A DNA stretch of 10,699 nucleotides from Candidatus Heimdallarchaeota archaeon (GTDB lineage: Archaea > Asgardarchaeota > Heimdallarchaeia > Heimdallarchaeales > Kariarchaeaceae). Location: contig WAMJ01000015.1 in the NCBI GenBank assembly GCA_015522385.1, forward strand, positions 1-10,699. The letters are read 5' to 3'. Below, in pieces: positions 1 through 6,729 of this stretch (positions are counted from its first letter, which is position 1; every line of letters begins with the position of its first letter). A program made the translations under genes and the position numbers. The notes below the pieces were generated by a model that was not told the origin of the DNA, did not search any database, and saw nothing but the letters and a program-made list of their open reading frames with translations.

Positions 1-648
1 ATAGGTGACGTTCCCCACGGTTACTCGAATCAGATCTCGCAGGTTTGGCGGTGGTCCCACGGGGGAACCAATGTACTTCGTTGTCGCTACAGGGACATCA
101 TGTCCTCCCCCCACCTGAGCTTCCAGCAGAAGACAGAGACCCTGAGCATAGTTTTCATGACACCAGTGCTCTTCGTCTCATATGTCTATGGATTCTCTTT
201 CATTCCTCTTATCCTCATGGGCTTCGAGTCACAACGTGCCTACATCTACGGAGTGACTACTGCGATCTTCATTCCCGCCAGCCTCCTCATTACATACACC
301 CTCTTTGTGATCTACTCCATATCCAAGCGGAAGATGAGAGGGGAGTCGGAATTCAAGTACAGCCAGATTCTTGGCTTTATCTACATCAGTATTAGCTCCA
401 ATCTGATGCTAATGGATGCCAACTTCTACGGTTTCCTTGGCCTCTTGGGACCAAATTCTCCCAGAGGTAAGTGGACCCGTAAGATCAACATCAAGCAGAG
501 GAGTATTTTTCTCCTACTACTGGGAATAGTGCTTTCGGTCTTCGGGCTGCAGGCGATGATCTCAGGATTCCCAAGTGGTTTGCTCATCTTTCTAGTGGGT
601 ACCTCGCTCTTCCCCCCATTCATCATCTCCTTTATCCAGAGGAAGTGA
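1..648 (+). CDS. Processive family-2 glycosyltransferase, C-terminal part (5' truncated by window edge)
   Basis: The reading frame is open from base 1 to the TGA at 646-648, so the gene begins left of the window; the first in-frame ATG at 100 is internal. The visible 215 codons begin with a stretch ending in a QxxRW motif (QVWRW, bases 40-54) followed by a Gly-Gly. This is the acceptor-side signature of processive GT2 enzymes of the cellulose/chitin/hyaluronan synthase type. After it come four or five hydrophobic segments (about bases 136-220, 240-320, 365-445 and 505-640). A polar loop containing PRGKWTRKIN resembles the W-x-(R/K)T-K stretch found between the last membrane helices in this family. 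The protein would sit in the cytoplasmic membrane and use a nucleotide-sugar or lipid-linked donor to build a polysaccharide or glycolipid. The catalytic GT-A domain (DxD, TED) lies outside the window, so the substrate cannot be inferred. The family call is fairly secure. Confidence 0.8.
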   Translation: MGDVPHGYSNQISQVWRWSHGGTNVLRCRYRDIMSSPHLSFQQKTETLSIVFMTPVLFVSYVYGFSFIPLILMGFESQRAYIYGVTTAIFIPASLLITYTLFVIYSISKRKMRGESEFKYSQILGFIYISISSNLMLMDANFYGFLGLLGPNSPRGKWTRKINIKQRSIFLLLLGIVLSVFGLQAMISGFPSGLLIFLVGTSLFPPFIISFIQRK

Positions 649-703
649 TAGGAACAGGAGTGAGCGTAATGCTTATGACATATCGTGATTCTTAGACCAT
701 AAT

Positions 704-760
704 GCCGGAGTTCGAGGACCCCACCGAGGTTTTCCGATGAATTGGGGAGCAATCTCCGGC
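704..760. other. Potential stem-forming element upstream of dnaG
   Basis: In the 237-nt gap between the glycosyltransferase stop and dnaG, GCCGGAG (704-710) is perfectly complementary to CTCCGGC (754-760). Inside this 7-bp GC-rich closing stem, CCCCA (719-723) can pair with TGGGG (743-747), leaving a roughly 19-nt terminal loop and small internal loops. It could be a structured RNA, a processing or termination signal for the glycosyltransferase transcript, or a protein-binding inverted repeat. It is too short for a tRNA and has no matching anticodon or T-arm. The rest of 649-885 shows no gene; the stretch 770-850 is AT-rich and promoter-like. Confidence 0.35.
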
Positions 761-794
761 AGATATCTTAATAGCAAGAAGCCCAATGCAATTG

Positions 795-802
795 TTTAAT
801 AA
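795..802 (+). promoter_or_regulatory. Possible TATA box for dnaG
   Basis: TTTAATAA lies in an AT-rich stretch. With the usual archaeal spacing, transcription would start near 825, giving a leader of about 60 nt before the TTG at 886. A second AT-rich patch at 811-820 is an alternative. No TATA-like sequence lies near 860, so unlike other genes here dnaG does not look leaderless from the TTG. Weak call. Confidence 0.3.
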
Positions 803-885
803 GAATCAGAATATAGTTTATTCAGGGAATCCTAAGAATTTTCATTCTATCTGGGTTCCATGTCACAAAATCAATAAAACCGAGG

Positions 886-2403
886 TTGTTTATAATAGGC
901 GCAAAAACATACGAAGAATTAATCAAATATCGTGTTCATGCGGAAATCTTGGTAGATGGTTATGCGAATGAGAGTGACATAGTAGGAGCACTATTCGGTC
1001 AGACCGAGGGTCTTCTGGAGGAAGAGATGGACTTCAAACAACTCCAGAACAGCGGTAGGATCGGACGGATTGTTCTAAAAGTAAAAAAAAGTAGCGGGAA
1101 GACCACCGGGACTATCGAGGTCCCCTCCAGCCTGAGCAAGGTGGAGACGGCCATCATCGCTGCTACACTTGAGCAGGTAGACCGTGTGGGTCCCTGTTCT
1201 GCTTCAATCAAACTGCGAAGGATTGAAGACGTGAGAAAGGAGAAGAGACAAGCAATTGCCGCCCGTGCAGCAGAGATCATGAAGAACTGGAAGACATCCG
1301 AGGATGTCAAGAATCTTCCTGACAAGGTCCTCAAGTCCTCCAAGAGAGGGAAAATGACGAAGTTTGGACCCGAGAGACTCGCTGCTGGCCCCGATGTCTA
1401 CCACTCTGAGGAGATTATCTTGGTAGAGGGCAGGGCAGATGTGGAGAAACTCCTCAAGTACAATATCTCTAACACCATTGAGCTCAAAGGAAGTTCAAAC
1501 ATCCCACCGTCTGTTAAAACACTGTGCAAGAAGAAGATCGTCACTGCATTTCTTGATGGTGACAGGGGTGGAGACTTCCTCCTCAAACTCCTCGCCAACA
1601 CGGTGTCTGTTGACTACGTCGCCAGGGCGCCGAAGAACAAAGAGGTCGAGGACCTGAGCAAGCAAGAAGTTCTCAAAGCACTTGAGAACAAGGTCTCTCT
1701 CCTTGATGCCGAGCTCCTCACGGAGCGAATGGACCTCAAGGAGTTCATGGATAAGAATGACCACAGACCACAGAAAAGTCGATCGCAGTCCCTTGACAGA
1801 ATTTCGAGATCACCGAAGAAGGCCCGAACTTCCAAGCCTTCCACCAAGAGGTACAAACGGAGCTCCAAGACCGAAGAGGTCCAGACCGAAGTGGTCGAGA
1901 CAAAAGAGGTTGAGCCCGTTGAACCCGTTGAGAAGAAAGCGAAGAACAAGCGTTCGAGGTACTCAAGGGAGAAGAAACAGAGAGTAGAAAAGCGTCTCAG
2001 ATCCAAGCCTACCGATTCCCGAAGGGATGATAGAGGGCGAAGAAGGTCTGATGACAGAGGTCGTAGGAGATCAGATGACAGAGGGCGAAGAAGACGCTCG
2101 GTCATTAAGATACCCGATGAAGTTCGGATGCACGCAGAGAGTGTGAAGCAGACGTTCCAAGCAGTGATGCTGGACGAGAACAACAAGCTCATTGCATCTG
2201 TCCCCACGGCCGAAGCCTATAACTCACTCGAAAAGACTGATTCAGTGACATCCATCGTCATTGACGGGGTAATCACTCAGAGGATACTCGATCTTGCCTC
2301 CAAGAAGCACATGAAATATGTCGTCGGAGCTGTGATCGGGGACATCACCCCAGCAACAGTCGACAAGTCACTCACATTCGCATCATACTCCAGATTAGCA
2401 TAA
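886..2403 (+). CDS. dnaG: Archaeal DnaG-type primase / exosome-associated TOPRIM protein
   Basis: A 505-residue protein. The N-terminal segment (residues about 14-160) contains FGQTEGLL, GRIGRI, PSSLSKVETAI and DRVGPC, all typical of archaeal DnaG. The TOPRIM domain follows, with the acidic motif EGRADV at 181-186 and the metal-binding DGDRGGD at 224-230, so the catalytic carboxylates are intact. Residues about 290-405 form a highly charged, Lys/Arg-rich, probably disordered linker ending in a tandem DDRGRRRS repeat. Residues about 406-505 form the conserved C-terminal domain (IDGVITQRILDLA, VVGAVIGDI) seen in many euryarchaeal-type DnaGs. In archaea the protein makes short primers in vitro and is also a poly(A)-binding subunit of the RNA exosome (known for Sulfolobus). 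The start is uncertain: TTG is the only conventional start in frame after the upstream stop at 814-816 and before the conserved core, and no ATG precedes the core. The family call is very secure. Confidence 0.95.
   Translation: MFIIGAKTYEELIKYRVHAEILVDGYANESDIVGALFGQTEGLLEEEMDFKQLQNSGRIGRIVLKVKKSSGKTTGTIEVPSSLSKVETAIIAATLEQVDRVGPCSASIKLRRIEDVRKEKRQAIAARAAEIMKNWKTSEDVKNLPDKVLKSSKRGKMTKFGPERLAAGPDVYHSEEIILVEGRADVEKLLKYNISNTIELKGSSNIPPSVKTLCKKKIVTAFLDGDRGGDFLLKLLANTVSVDYVARAPKNKEVEDLSKQEVLKALENKVSLLDAELLTERMDLKEFMDKNDHRPQKSRSQSLDRISRSPKKARTSKPSTKRYKRSSKTEEVQTEVVETKEVEPVEPVEKKAKNKRSRYSREKKQRVEKRLRSKPTDSRRDDRGRRRSDDRGRRRSDDRGRRRRSVIKIPDEVRMHAESVKQTFQAVMLDENNKLIASVPTAEAYNSLEKTDSVTSIVIDGVITQRILDLASKKHMKYVVGAVIGDITPATVDKSLTFASYSRLA
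2026..2100 (+). repeat. In-frame tandem repeat encoding DDRGRRRS units within dnaG
   Basis: Three consecutive units encode DDRGRRRS, DDRGRRRS and DDRGRRRRS (residues 381-405; 24, 24 and 27 nt, starting at 2026, 2050 and 2074). Synonymous codons differ between units (for example cga aga agg versus cgt agg aga), so the repeat is not a fresh DNA duplication and seems maintained at protein level. It closes the basic linker just before the C-terminal domain. Such Arg/Gly-rich tracts often bind nucleic acid; that role is inferred here. Confidence 0.85.
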
Positions 2404-2424
2404 ATCAGTATTACACTATTCCAC

Positions 2425-2431
2425 ATATATA
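2425..2431 (+). promoter_or_regulatory. TATA box of the PfkB-family kinase gene
   Basis: ATATATA is centred 29 nt before the ATG at 2457 but only 17 nt before the ATG at 2445. The usual archaeal TATA-to-start spacing of about 25-28 nt puts the transcript 5' end at or just before 2457. This favours a leaderless mRNA starting at the second ATG. Confidence 0.55.
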
Positions 2432-2456
2432 CCACAAATATTCAATGCATTCAGAG

Positions 2457-3251
2457 ATGAATCTGTCAGTCCTTGTTGTCGGACACGTGTGCTATGATCT
2501 GAGATATGGTAAAAAACTTCTGGGTGGTCCCGCGCTCTTCATGTACCCGGTGCTAAACAGGGTATTTCACAGGATAGCTTTCCTCACCTCTGCAGATCCT
2601 GAGTTCCCCTTTCCGAACGGGGTGGATCTGAGAGTGGAACCCTCGGATGTGTCCACAGTTTTCAGGTACGAGGAGGACTGTGAGGAGGACAGATGCATGC
2701 ATCTCCTGAGCAGGGCAGCAGATATAGTCGACTTACCTGAGGACCGATTCGACGTGGTCATCGTCTCGGGGCTAGCGGGTGAGATTAGGACAGATAGACT
2801 CAAACAACTGTCAGATCTGGGTAGAGTATCGATCATAGACATGCAGACTCTTGTCAGGGACTTCGGTGAAGACGGTACAGTCCTTGTCCGGGTGAACAGG
2901 GGACTGGAGGAAGCAGTTAGTGTATTTGACTACGTGAAGGCCTCGGATCAGGAAGTCAATGTGGACATACCTGTAGCCGGTCTCATGATCACATCGGCCT
3001 CAGGGGTTGAATTCCACGGTGACAAGGTTACTCACTATCCCACACGCCTTATCCAAGAGACGGTAGACACGACTGGGAGTGGTGACGTCTTCATAGCTGG
3101 ATTCGCTTCAGCACTGGCCATGGGTGCCGGAGTAGATGCCGCGATTGATCTGGGGAACAGAGTAGCAGGCATAAACACCATGTATGAAGGTATCCCACCG
3201 AGTGATGCGTTCGGTGAGGAGATTGATTCTTTCAGAGAGAGAATGGAGTAG
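2457..3251 (+). CDS. PfkB/ribokinase-family sugar kinase, possibly inositol 3-kinase-like
   Basis: About 264 residues, short for a PfkB kinase (commonly about 300). The N-terminus has the Rossmann-like opening LVVGHVCYD followed by LGGPALF, the usual substrate-side Gly-Gly. The C-terminal signature DTTGSGDVFIAGF begins at residue 204; D210 is the expected catalytic base and the flanking glycines form the anion hole. Internal stretches (RFDVVIVSGLAGEI, IIDMQTLVRDF, YVKASDQE) recall, from memory, the plant/archaeal myo-inositol 3-kinase branch rather than ribokinase or fructokinase, so ATP-dependent phosphorylation of inositol or a related polyol is a plausible but unproven reaction. I chose the ATG at 2457 over the one four codons upstream at 2445 because of the TATA spacing and because PfkB proteins usually begin close to the first beta strand. 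Its own promoter separates it from dnaG, 41-53 nt upstream. Confidence 0.88.
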   Translation: MNLSVLVVGHVCYDLRYGKKLLGGPALFMYPVLNRVFHRIAFLTSADPEFPFPNGVDLRVEPSDVSTVFRYEEDCEEDRCMHLLSRAADIVDLPEDRFDVVIVSGLAGEIRTDRLKQLSDLGRVSIIDMQTLVRDFGEDGTVLVRVNRGLEEAVSVFDYVKASDQEVNVDIPVAGLMITSASGVEFHGDKVTHYPTRLIQETVDTTGSGDVFIAGFASALAMGAGVDAAIDLGNRVAGINTMYEGIPPSDAFGEEIDSFRERME

Positions 3252-3348
3252 GAGTCACTGCTACCGCTGTATGGGAATTGTGGTACTCAATAGATTGCGA
3301 TATGGTCGTAACCCATGAAATTGGAAGGTAAGATCTAGCTTATAACCA

Positions 3349-4368
3349 TCACGGTCTCAATCCCCGGAGTATACCAAGGAAGGTCACGGTGGAGGTGATA
3401 TCAGATGCGGCTCTAGGAAGGATCTGCTGTTCGAGGAGGAACTTGTCCAGTTCGAAGGCCTCCTGCCTTCCCTCCTCTGTGAGGAATCCACCCAGATCAA
3501 CGATATCCAGAGCATGACGCCTTACGGTCTCTGCGAGCTTCAGAGACTTGGTCTTGAGTGTGTGATCAGTGATTTGCGACATGAGAGTGAAGTAGGTGTG
3601 GTTGATAGACATGGAGAAATTTGATTTCTCATTCCACGCCTCGGAGAATGCCTTCCATCCCTCCCCGAAAGTGAGCTTGTAGGTGTTGGAGATCTCCTCA
3701 TACAGGACATTGTTTGTCGCATTTGCATTGAAGTAATTCTGAAGGTTAATCTCGTTGTCCAGTATGTTCTCGATCATCTCGTGCAGAGCGAGCTCACCCA
3801 TCTCGACGAACTGTGGATCCTCTACTTGAAAGTCGTAGATCATCTGCAGAATATTTACGGTGTCTTCGGGAGTAGTGTTGTCGATGACCTCTTCGATCGT
3901 CGTCCTGAAAGAGACCTCGTTGAACTCACTAGGGAGAAGAGTGGTAGACGAGAGCTCAAAACCCGCTGTGACAAGAAGCGGGGAGATGAGAAAGGAGATG
4001 CCGAACATCCGCGGACCACCTTTAACCCATTCCCTTACAGTTGAGTTGACCTGTGATATCATCCACCCTAGGTCTACCTCATCGATCTCAAGGAGATTCC
4101 TCTCTACCATGATACCTCTCTTGGCCAGCTCAAAGAAGCTGGAGTTTGCTGCTGTGATTGCCGCGAATTGGCGGGGAATCTGCAGGGAGCTCCTGTCAGG
4201 GTAAAGATGGCGGATATTGTGCTGGTAGAGTGAGGTCATCTGTAGTGACAGAGCGAGTGTGGCGCACTGAGCGATGTAGTTTGCAATCTTTCCAAACGAG
4301 AGAAGTGGTCTGGACTCCAGAGGACCCTCTCTGTCCAGACGAGATTGAAACTCATCATCAGTGTACAC
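3349..4368 (-). CDS. Diverged CitG-like (triphosphoribosyl-dephospho-CoA synthase family) protein
   Basis: A 339-residue protein with no signal peptide; the hydrophobic stretch MFGISFLISPLLVTAGF lies in an otherwise soluble helical protein. Several blocks follow the CitG/MdcB order: IANYIAQCATLALSLQ near the N-terminus, IPRQFAAITAANSSFFELAKRG, a helix ending in GGPRMFGISFLISPLLV (where CitG has GNTxLGxxLLxxPL), then NTTPEDTVNILQMIYD (CitG: TTxxDAxxxYxAI), then a segment like the family's xxEYxxxF region. CitG makes the prosthetic-group precursor of citrate lyase from ATP and dephospho-CoA; the role of archaeal homologues is unknown. The usual P-x-PGNV and Asn-Thr motifs are not recognisable here, so the activity may have changed or been lost. 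No citrate or malonate lyase genes are nearby. The start is a GTG, the only start near a well-placed TATA box. The homology call rests on pattern memory and is moderate. Confidence 0.5.
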   Translation of the reverse strand: MYTDDEFQSRLDREGPLESRPLLSFGKIANYIAQCATLALSLQMTSLYQHNIRHLYPDRSSLQIPRQFAAITAANSSFFELAKRGIMVERNLLEIDEVDLGWMISQVNSTVREWVKGGPRMFGISFLISPLLVTAGFELSSTTLLPSEFNEVSFRTTIEEVIDNTTPEDTVNILQMIYDFQVEDPQFVEMGELALHEMIENILDNEINLQNYFNANATNNVLYEEISNTYKLTFGEGWKAFSEAWNEKSNFSMSINHTYFTLMSQITDHTLKTKSLKLAETVRRHALDIVDLGGFLTEEGRQEAFELDKFLLEQQILPRAASDITSTVTFLGILRGLRP

Positions 4369-4389
4369 AGATGAATTTGCTCAAGGTGA

Positions 4390-4397
4390 TTAATAAA
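4390..4397 (-). promoter_or_regulatory. TATA box of the CitG-like gene
   Basis: Read on the minus strand, TTTATTAA is centred about 25 nt before the GTG at 4368, in the 52-nt gap after the TrmB gene's stop. This fits leaderless transcription from the GTG and suggests the gene is not simply read through from trmB. Confidence 0.55.
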
Positions 4398-4420
4398 CTG
4401 AACAATAGAATCTCGGTAGC

Positions 4421-5212
4421 CTAATCTTGCTCATCTACAAAGACCTTGGCCCTGTCCCATGAGTCCATAAACATCCTCCTGAACATCTTGGCTAGGTTGA
4501 TGTCTTGTGTGTAAAGCCCGACAAAATTCTTCTCCTCGGTGATCTCCGAGGTCTTGGAGTAGGTGGCAAAGAGTATTCCCTCCTCGTCCGAAATGAGGAG
4601 GATATTGGAGAAGGGGTCGGTGGAGACCCTGACCTCGATGGGCTTGATCTTCGCTAGAGCCTCCTTCTCGTAGCTGTCGTTAATGCCGGTTGGAGGGGTA
4701 AGAATCGAGACTCTGGCCTTGTTGTTGTGCAATCTGTTGAGACCCTTGACGATATTGCCTAGATTAAGCTCTGCAAGTGTGTCTAGCGCCAGCAAGACCT
4801 CGTGCTCGGTGTTTCGGATAATCTCCCCTAGCTGGGAATTCATCTCTTTCCTCCCAGAAATAGTATAGGCAAGGGGGTTGTACTCCCTCGTAGAGCGCTC
4901 GAGGAGTTGATCCAGTGAGTTCTTGGCATCAGAGATCAGAGATTTGTGCTCCTTCTCGATCTCGGCAAGAACCTCTCCGGGTTCCTTGGCGATGAATACT
5001 GCGGGACTTCCTTTCCCCTGAATCCTTCGGACATATCCTTTGTCTGACAGTCTGTCCAATATCTGGTACACCCTGTTAGCAGGTACAGAACTCACCTTGG
5101 CCACGTGGCTGGCGGTAGATTTACCCTCATTGACCAGTGCTGAGTACACCTTTGACTCGTACTCGGACCAGCCGAGCGCGATCAGGGAGTTTATTGAGTG
5201 ATTAAGCTCCAC
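4421..5212 (-). CDS. TrmB-family transcriptional regulator
   Basis: A 263-residue protein. Residues about 5-75 form a winged helix-turn-helix of the TrmB type: LIALGWSEYESKVYSALV, then a recognition-helix region with VPANRVYQILDRLSDKGYV and a wing through VRRIQGKGSPAVFIA. A helical linker (about 78-110, acidic/basic heptad-like, EIEKEHKSLISDAKNSLDQLL) likely mediates dimerisation. Residues about 115-260 resemble the TrmB C-terminal effector/PLD-like domain. Family members sense sugars or other metabolites and act as repressors or activators; the effector here is unknown. The gene starts with GTG, the only usable in-frame start before the upstream TAA. It is divergent from tldD with a 53-bp gap and an apparently shared core promoter, so autoregulation and control of tldD/tldE are likely. 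Confidence 0.88.
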   Translation of the reverse strand: MELNHSINSLIALGWSEYESKVYSALVNEGKSTASHVAKVSSVPANRVYQILDRLSDKGYVRRIQGKGSPAVFIAKEPGEVLAEIEKEHKSLISDAKNSLDQLLERSTREYNPLAYTISGRKEMNSQLGEIIRNTEHEVLLALDTLAELNLGNIVKGLNRLHNNKARVSILTPPTGINDSYEKEALAKIKPIEVRVSTDPFSNILLISDEEGILFATYSKTSEITEEKNFVGLYTQDINLAKMFRRMFMDSWDRAKVFVDEQD

Positions 5213-5233
5213 GGAGTTAAGTTTCCATACACC

Positions 5234-5241
5234 TTAAAAAA
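5234..5241. promoter_or_regulatory. Shared TATA-like element for divergent trmB-type and tldD genes
   Basis: TTAAAAAA (minus strand TTTTTTAA) is centred about 28 nt before the tldD GTG at 5266 and about 25 nt before the regulator's GTG at 5212. It is preceded on the plus strand by ACC, a possible BRE. It abuts an 8-bp palindrome, AGAATTCT (5241-5248), a candidate operator half or core. It is the only TATA-like element in the 53-bp gap and is correctly spaced for leaderless transcription in both directions. Confidence 0.55.
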
Positions 5242-5265
5242 GAATTCTAAGCAAGTACCCTTCTA

Positions 5266-6729
5266 GTGGTAATATCCTACATACAACACCAAGCATCGGA
5301 GTATAACGTTGAACCTAAAGTATTGCAAAGGGATATAATACTACAGGTTAATTCTTTGTTGATGGAACTGATACCTCCTGTCAATCACTCGACCTTGGTG
5401 CAGAACGCTGTGGATATAGGTGTGGGGTTCGCGGATGCAACCTACGTCTACAAGGAGGTAACGGTCCGGAGGAAGATCGGTAACTCGTGGAAGGAGAAGT
5501 CAACTGTTGACTTTGGATCTGCCATCAGGATGGTCGCAGGATACACCGAGAACTTCATGGGTACCAACAAGTACTCTGAGATAGGGCATAATGTGTCGCG
5601 CATGGCCATGAAAACAAGTAGGAACGGTGGAGAAGGGGAACCCATGATTTACCCATCTCCTGCACATGAATCTTCAGTGGACATATCAGCGGATAACATA
5701 GTTGACAAGGAGTACGGAGGGGAGATAGAGGCATACTGCAATGATTTTGAGCGGATATTTGAGGATCATAAGGAAATCACCTACCGCTACGAATTCGAGC
5801 ATTCAACGATTGGGAGGGAGTATGTGTCGTCAGATCCAGTGAGAAATACACAGATTATGACTTTGGATTTGTTGAAAGTTGAGCTAACTCGTAGGACGGA
5901 CATTGGCGCTACAAAGCTCAGTATGGCATTTGGAGGGGTAAACCCACTTAACCTCAAACTAGACGTGGTAGAGAAGAAGATCACTGACACCTGTGACATC
6001 CTCCAGAGGATGGATATGGCCAAGCCCATTCCACCTGCACGATACCCCACCGTCCTCTCCACCGATAGCGCGTGGACACTTATACACGAGACTGTTGGAC
6101 ATGGAGTCGAGGGGGAGGGGATATTAAATGGAACCTCTTTCCTCCGTGATTTCAAGAACCAGATGGTCGCGAGTCTGGAGTTGAATGTGATAGACGACTC
6201 TCAAGTACCCTCCGCGGGATGGAATGAATTCGATGACGAGGGCATGAAGACCAAAGGTACTCTTATTATTGACAATGGTGAACTTAGTCAATTCATACAT
6301 AGCAGGAGAACGGCATATCTCATGGAGGAGCAACCAACTGGAAATGGTAGACTTTCAAGCTACCTCTCGCGTCTGAGGTCCAGACAGACTAATCTTATTG
6401 TAGAGCCGGGGGACTGGTCGGAGGAGGAGATTATTGAATATGTTGGAGACGGAATCTACATAGGTCCGATCACCCACGCTCAGGTTACTCTGTCCAGTGG
6501 GGAGTTTGTGATGATCCCGGAGTACGGGATTAGGATCAGGGATGGGGAACTGGCTGAACCCGTATTCACACAGATGGTCAGGGGGAGCTCTCTCGCGACC
6601 CTGTCCAATATTGAAGCTATAGGTGACAAGGTACAAGCCTATCCCACAATGTGCAACAAGAACGGGAGGCAGATAGCAGTCGGGATGATCTCACCGATTA
6701 TGATGATACGTGATCTGGAGGTTCGGTAA
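5266..6729 (+). CDS. tldD: TldD metalloprotease subunit
   Basis: A 487-residue protein, close to the usual TldD size. The zinc-binding motif HETVGH (residues 274-279) is followed by GVEGEG, matching the family HExxxH-GxEG consensus. A C-terminal Cys463 in PTMCNKNGRQ corresponds to the third zinc ligand (Cys454 in E. coli TldD), so the enzyme should be active. Known TldD forms a heterodimer with TldE that encloses the active site and degrades unfolded or unstructured peptides, including leader removal from microcin B17. The start is a GTG; an upstream in-frame TAA at 5248-5250 leaves no alternative, the next Met is residue 33, and the TATA spacing supports a leaderless mRNA. It heads an operon with tldE, overlapping it by one base. 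The family call is very secure; the physiological substrate is unknown. Confidence 0.93.
   Translation: MVISYIQHQASEYNVEPKVLQRDIILQVNSLLMELIPPVNHSTLVQNAVDIGVGFADATYVYKEVTVRRKIGNSWKEKSTVDFGSAIRMVAGYTENFMGTNKYSEIGHNVSRMAMKTSRNGGEGEPMIYPSPAHESSVDISADNIVDKEYGGEIEAYCNDFERIFEDHKEITYRYEFEHSTIGREYVSSDPVRNTQIMTLDLLKVELTRRTDIGATKLSMAFGGVNPLNLKLDVVEKKITDTCDILQRMDMAKPIPPARYPTVLSTDSAWTLIHETVGHGVEGEGILNGTSFLRDFKNQMVASLELNVIDDSQVPSAGWNEFDDEGMKTKGTLIIDNGELSQFIHSRRTAYLMEEQPTGNGRLSSYLSRLRSRQTNLIVEPGDWSEEEIIEYVGDGIYIGPITHAQVTLSSGEFVMIPEYGIRIRDGELAEPVFTQMVRGSSLATLSNIEAIGDKVQAYPTMCNKNGRQIAVGMISPIMMIRDLEVR
6717..6722 (+). promoter_or_regulatory. Perfect Shine-Dalgarno for tldE inside the tldD end
   Basis: GGAGGT, six bases before the ATG at 6729, lies within the last codons of tldD. 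It fixes the tldE start and contrasts with the leaderless-looking starts of the first cistrons nearby. Confidence 0.75.

Noticed and set aside
426..752. 108-codon minus-strand frame over the end of the glycosyltransferase
   Set aside because: Antisense to a membrane-protein coding region, with no promoter or domain; a shadow frame.
704..760. tRNA with a 7-bp acceptor-like stem and a TTCGA sequence
   Set aside because: Only 57 nt long, TTCGA sits on the 5' side, and no anticodon arm or T-arm pairing can be formed.
860..877. Five-codon upstream ORF (ATG to TAA) just before dnaG
   Set aside because: Too short to support without expression data, and no TATA box or ribosome-binding site is placed to serve it.
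786..971. 61-codon frame starting with ATG upstream of dnaG, considered as a small gene or as a frameshifted dnaG N-terminus
   Set aside because: Its translation has no similarity to the DnaG N-terminus and it runs into certain dnaG sequence in another frame. The two CysxCys residues look accidental.
1614..2207. 197-codon open frame on the minus strand inside dnaG
   Set aside because: It lies antisense to a certain gene; it stays open because of the biased Arg/Lys/Glu codons of the basic linker, and its Ser/Leu-rich translation has no family features.
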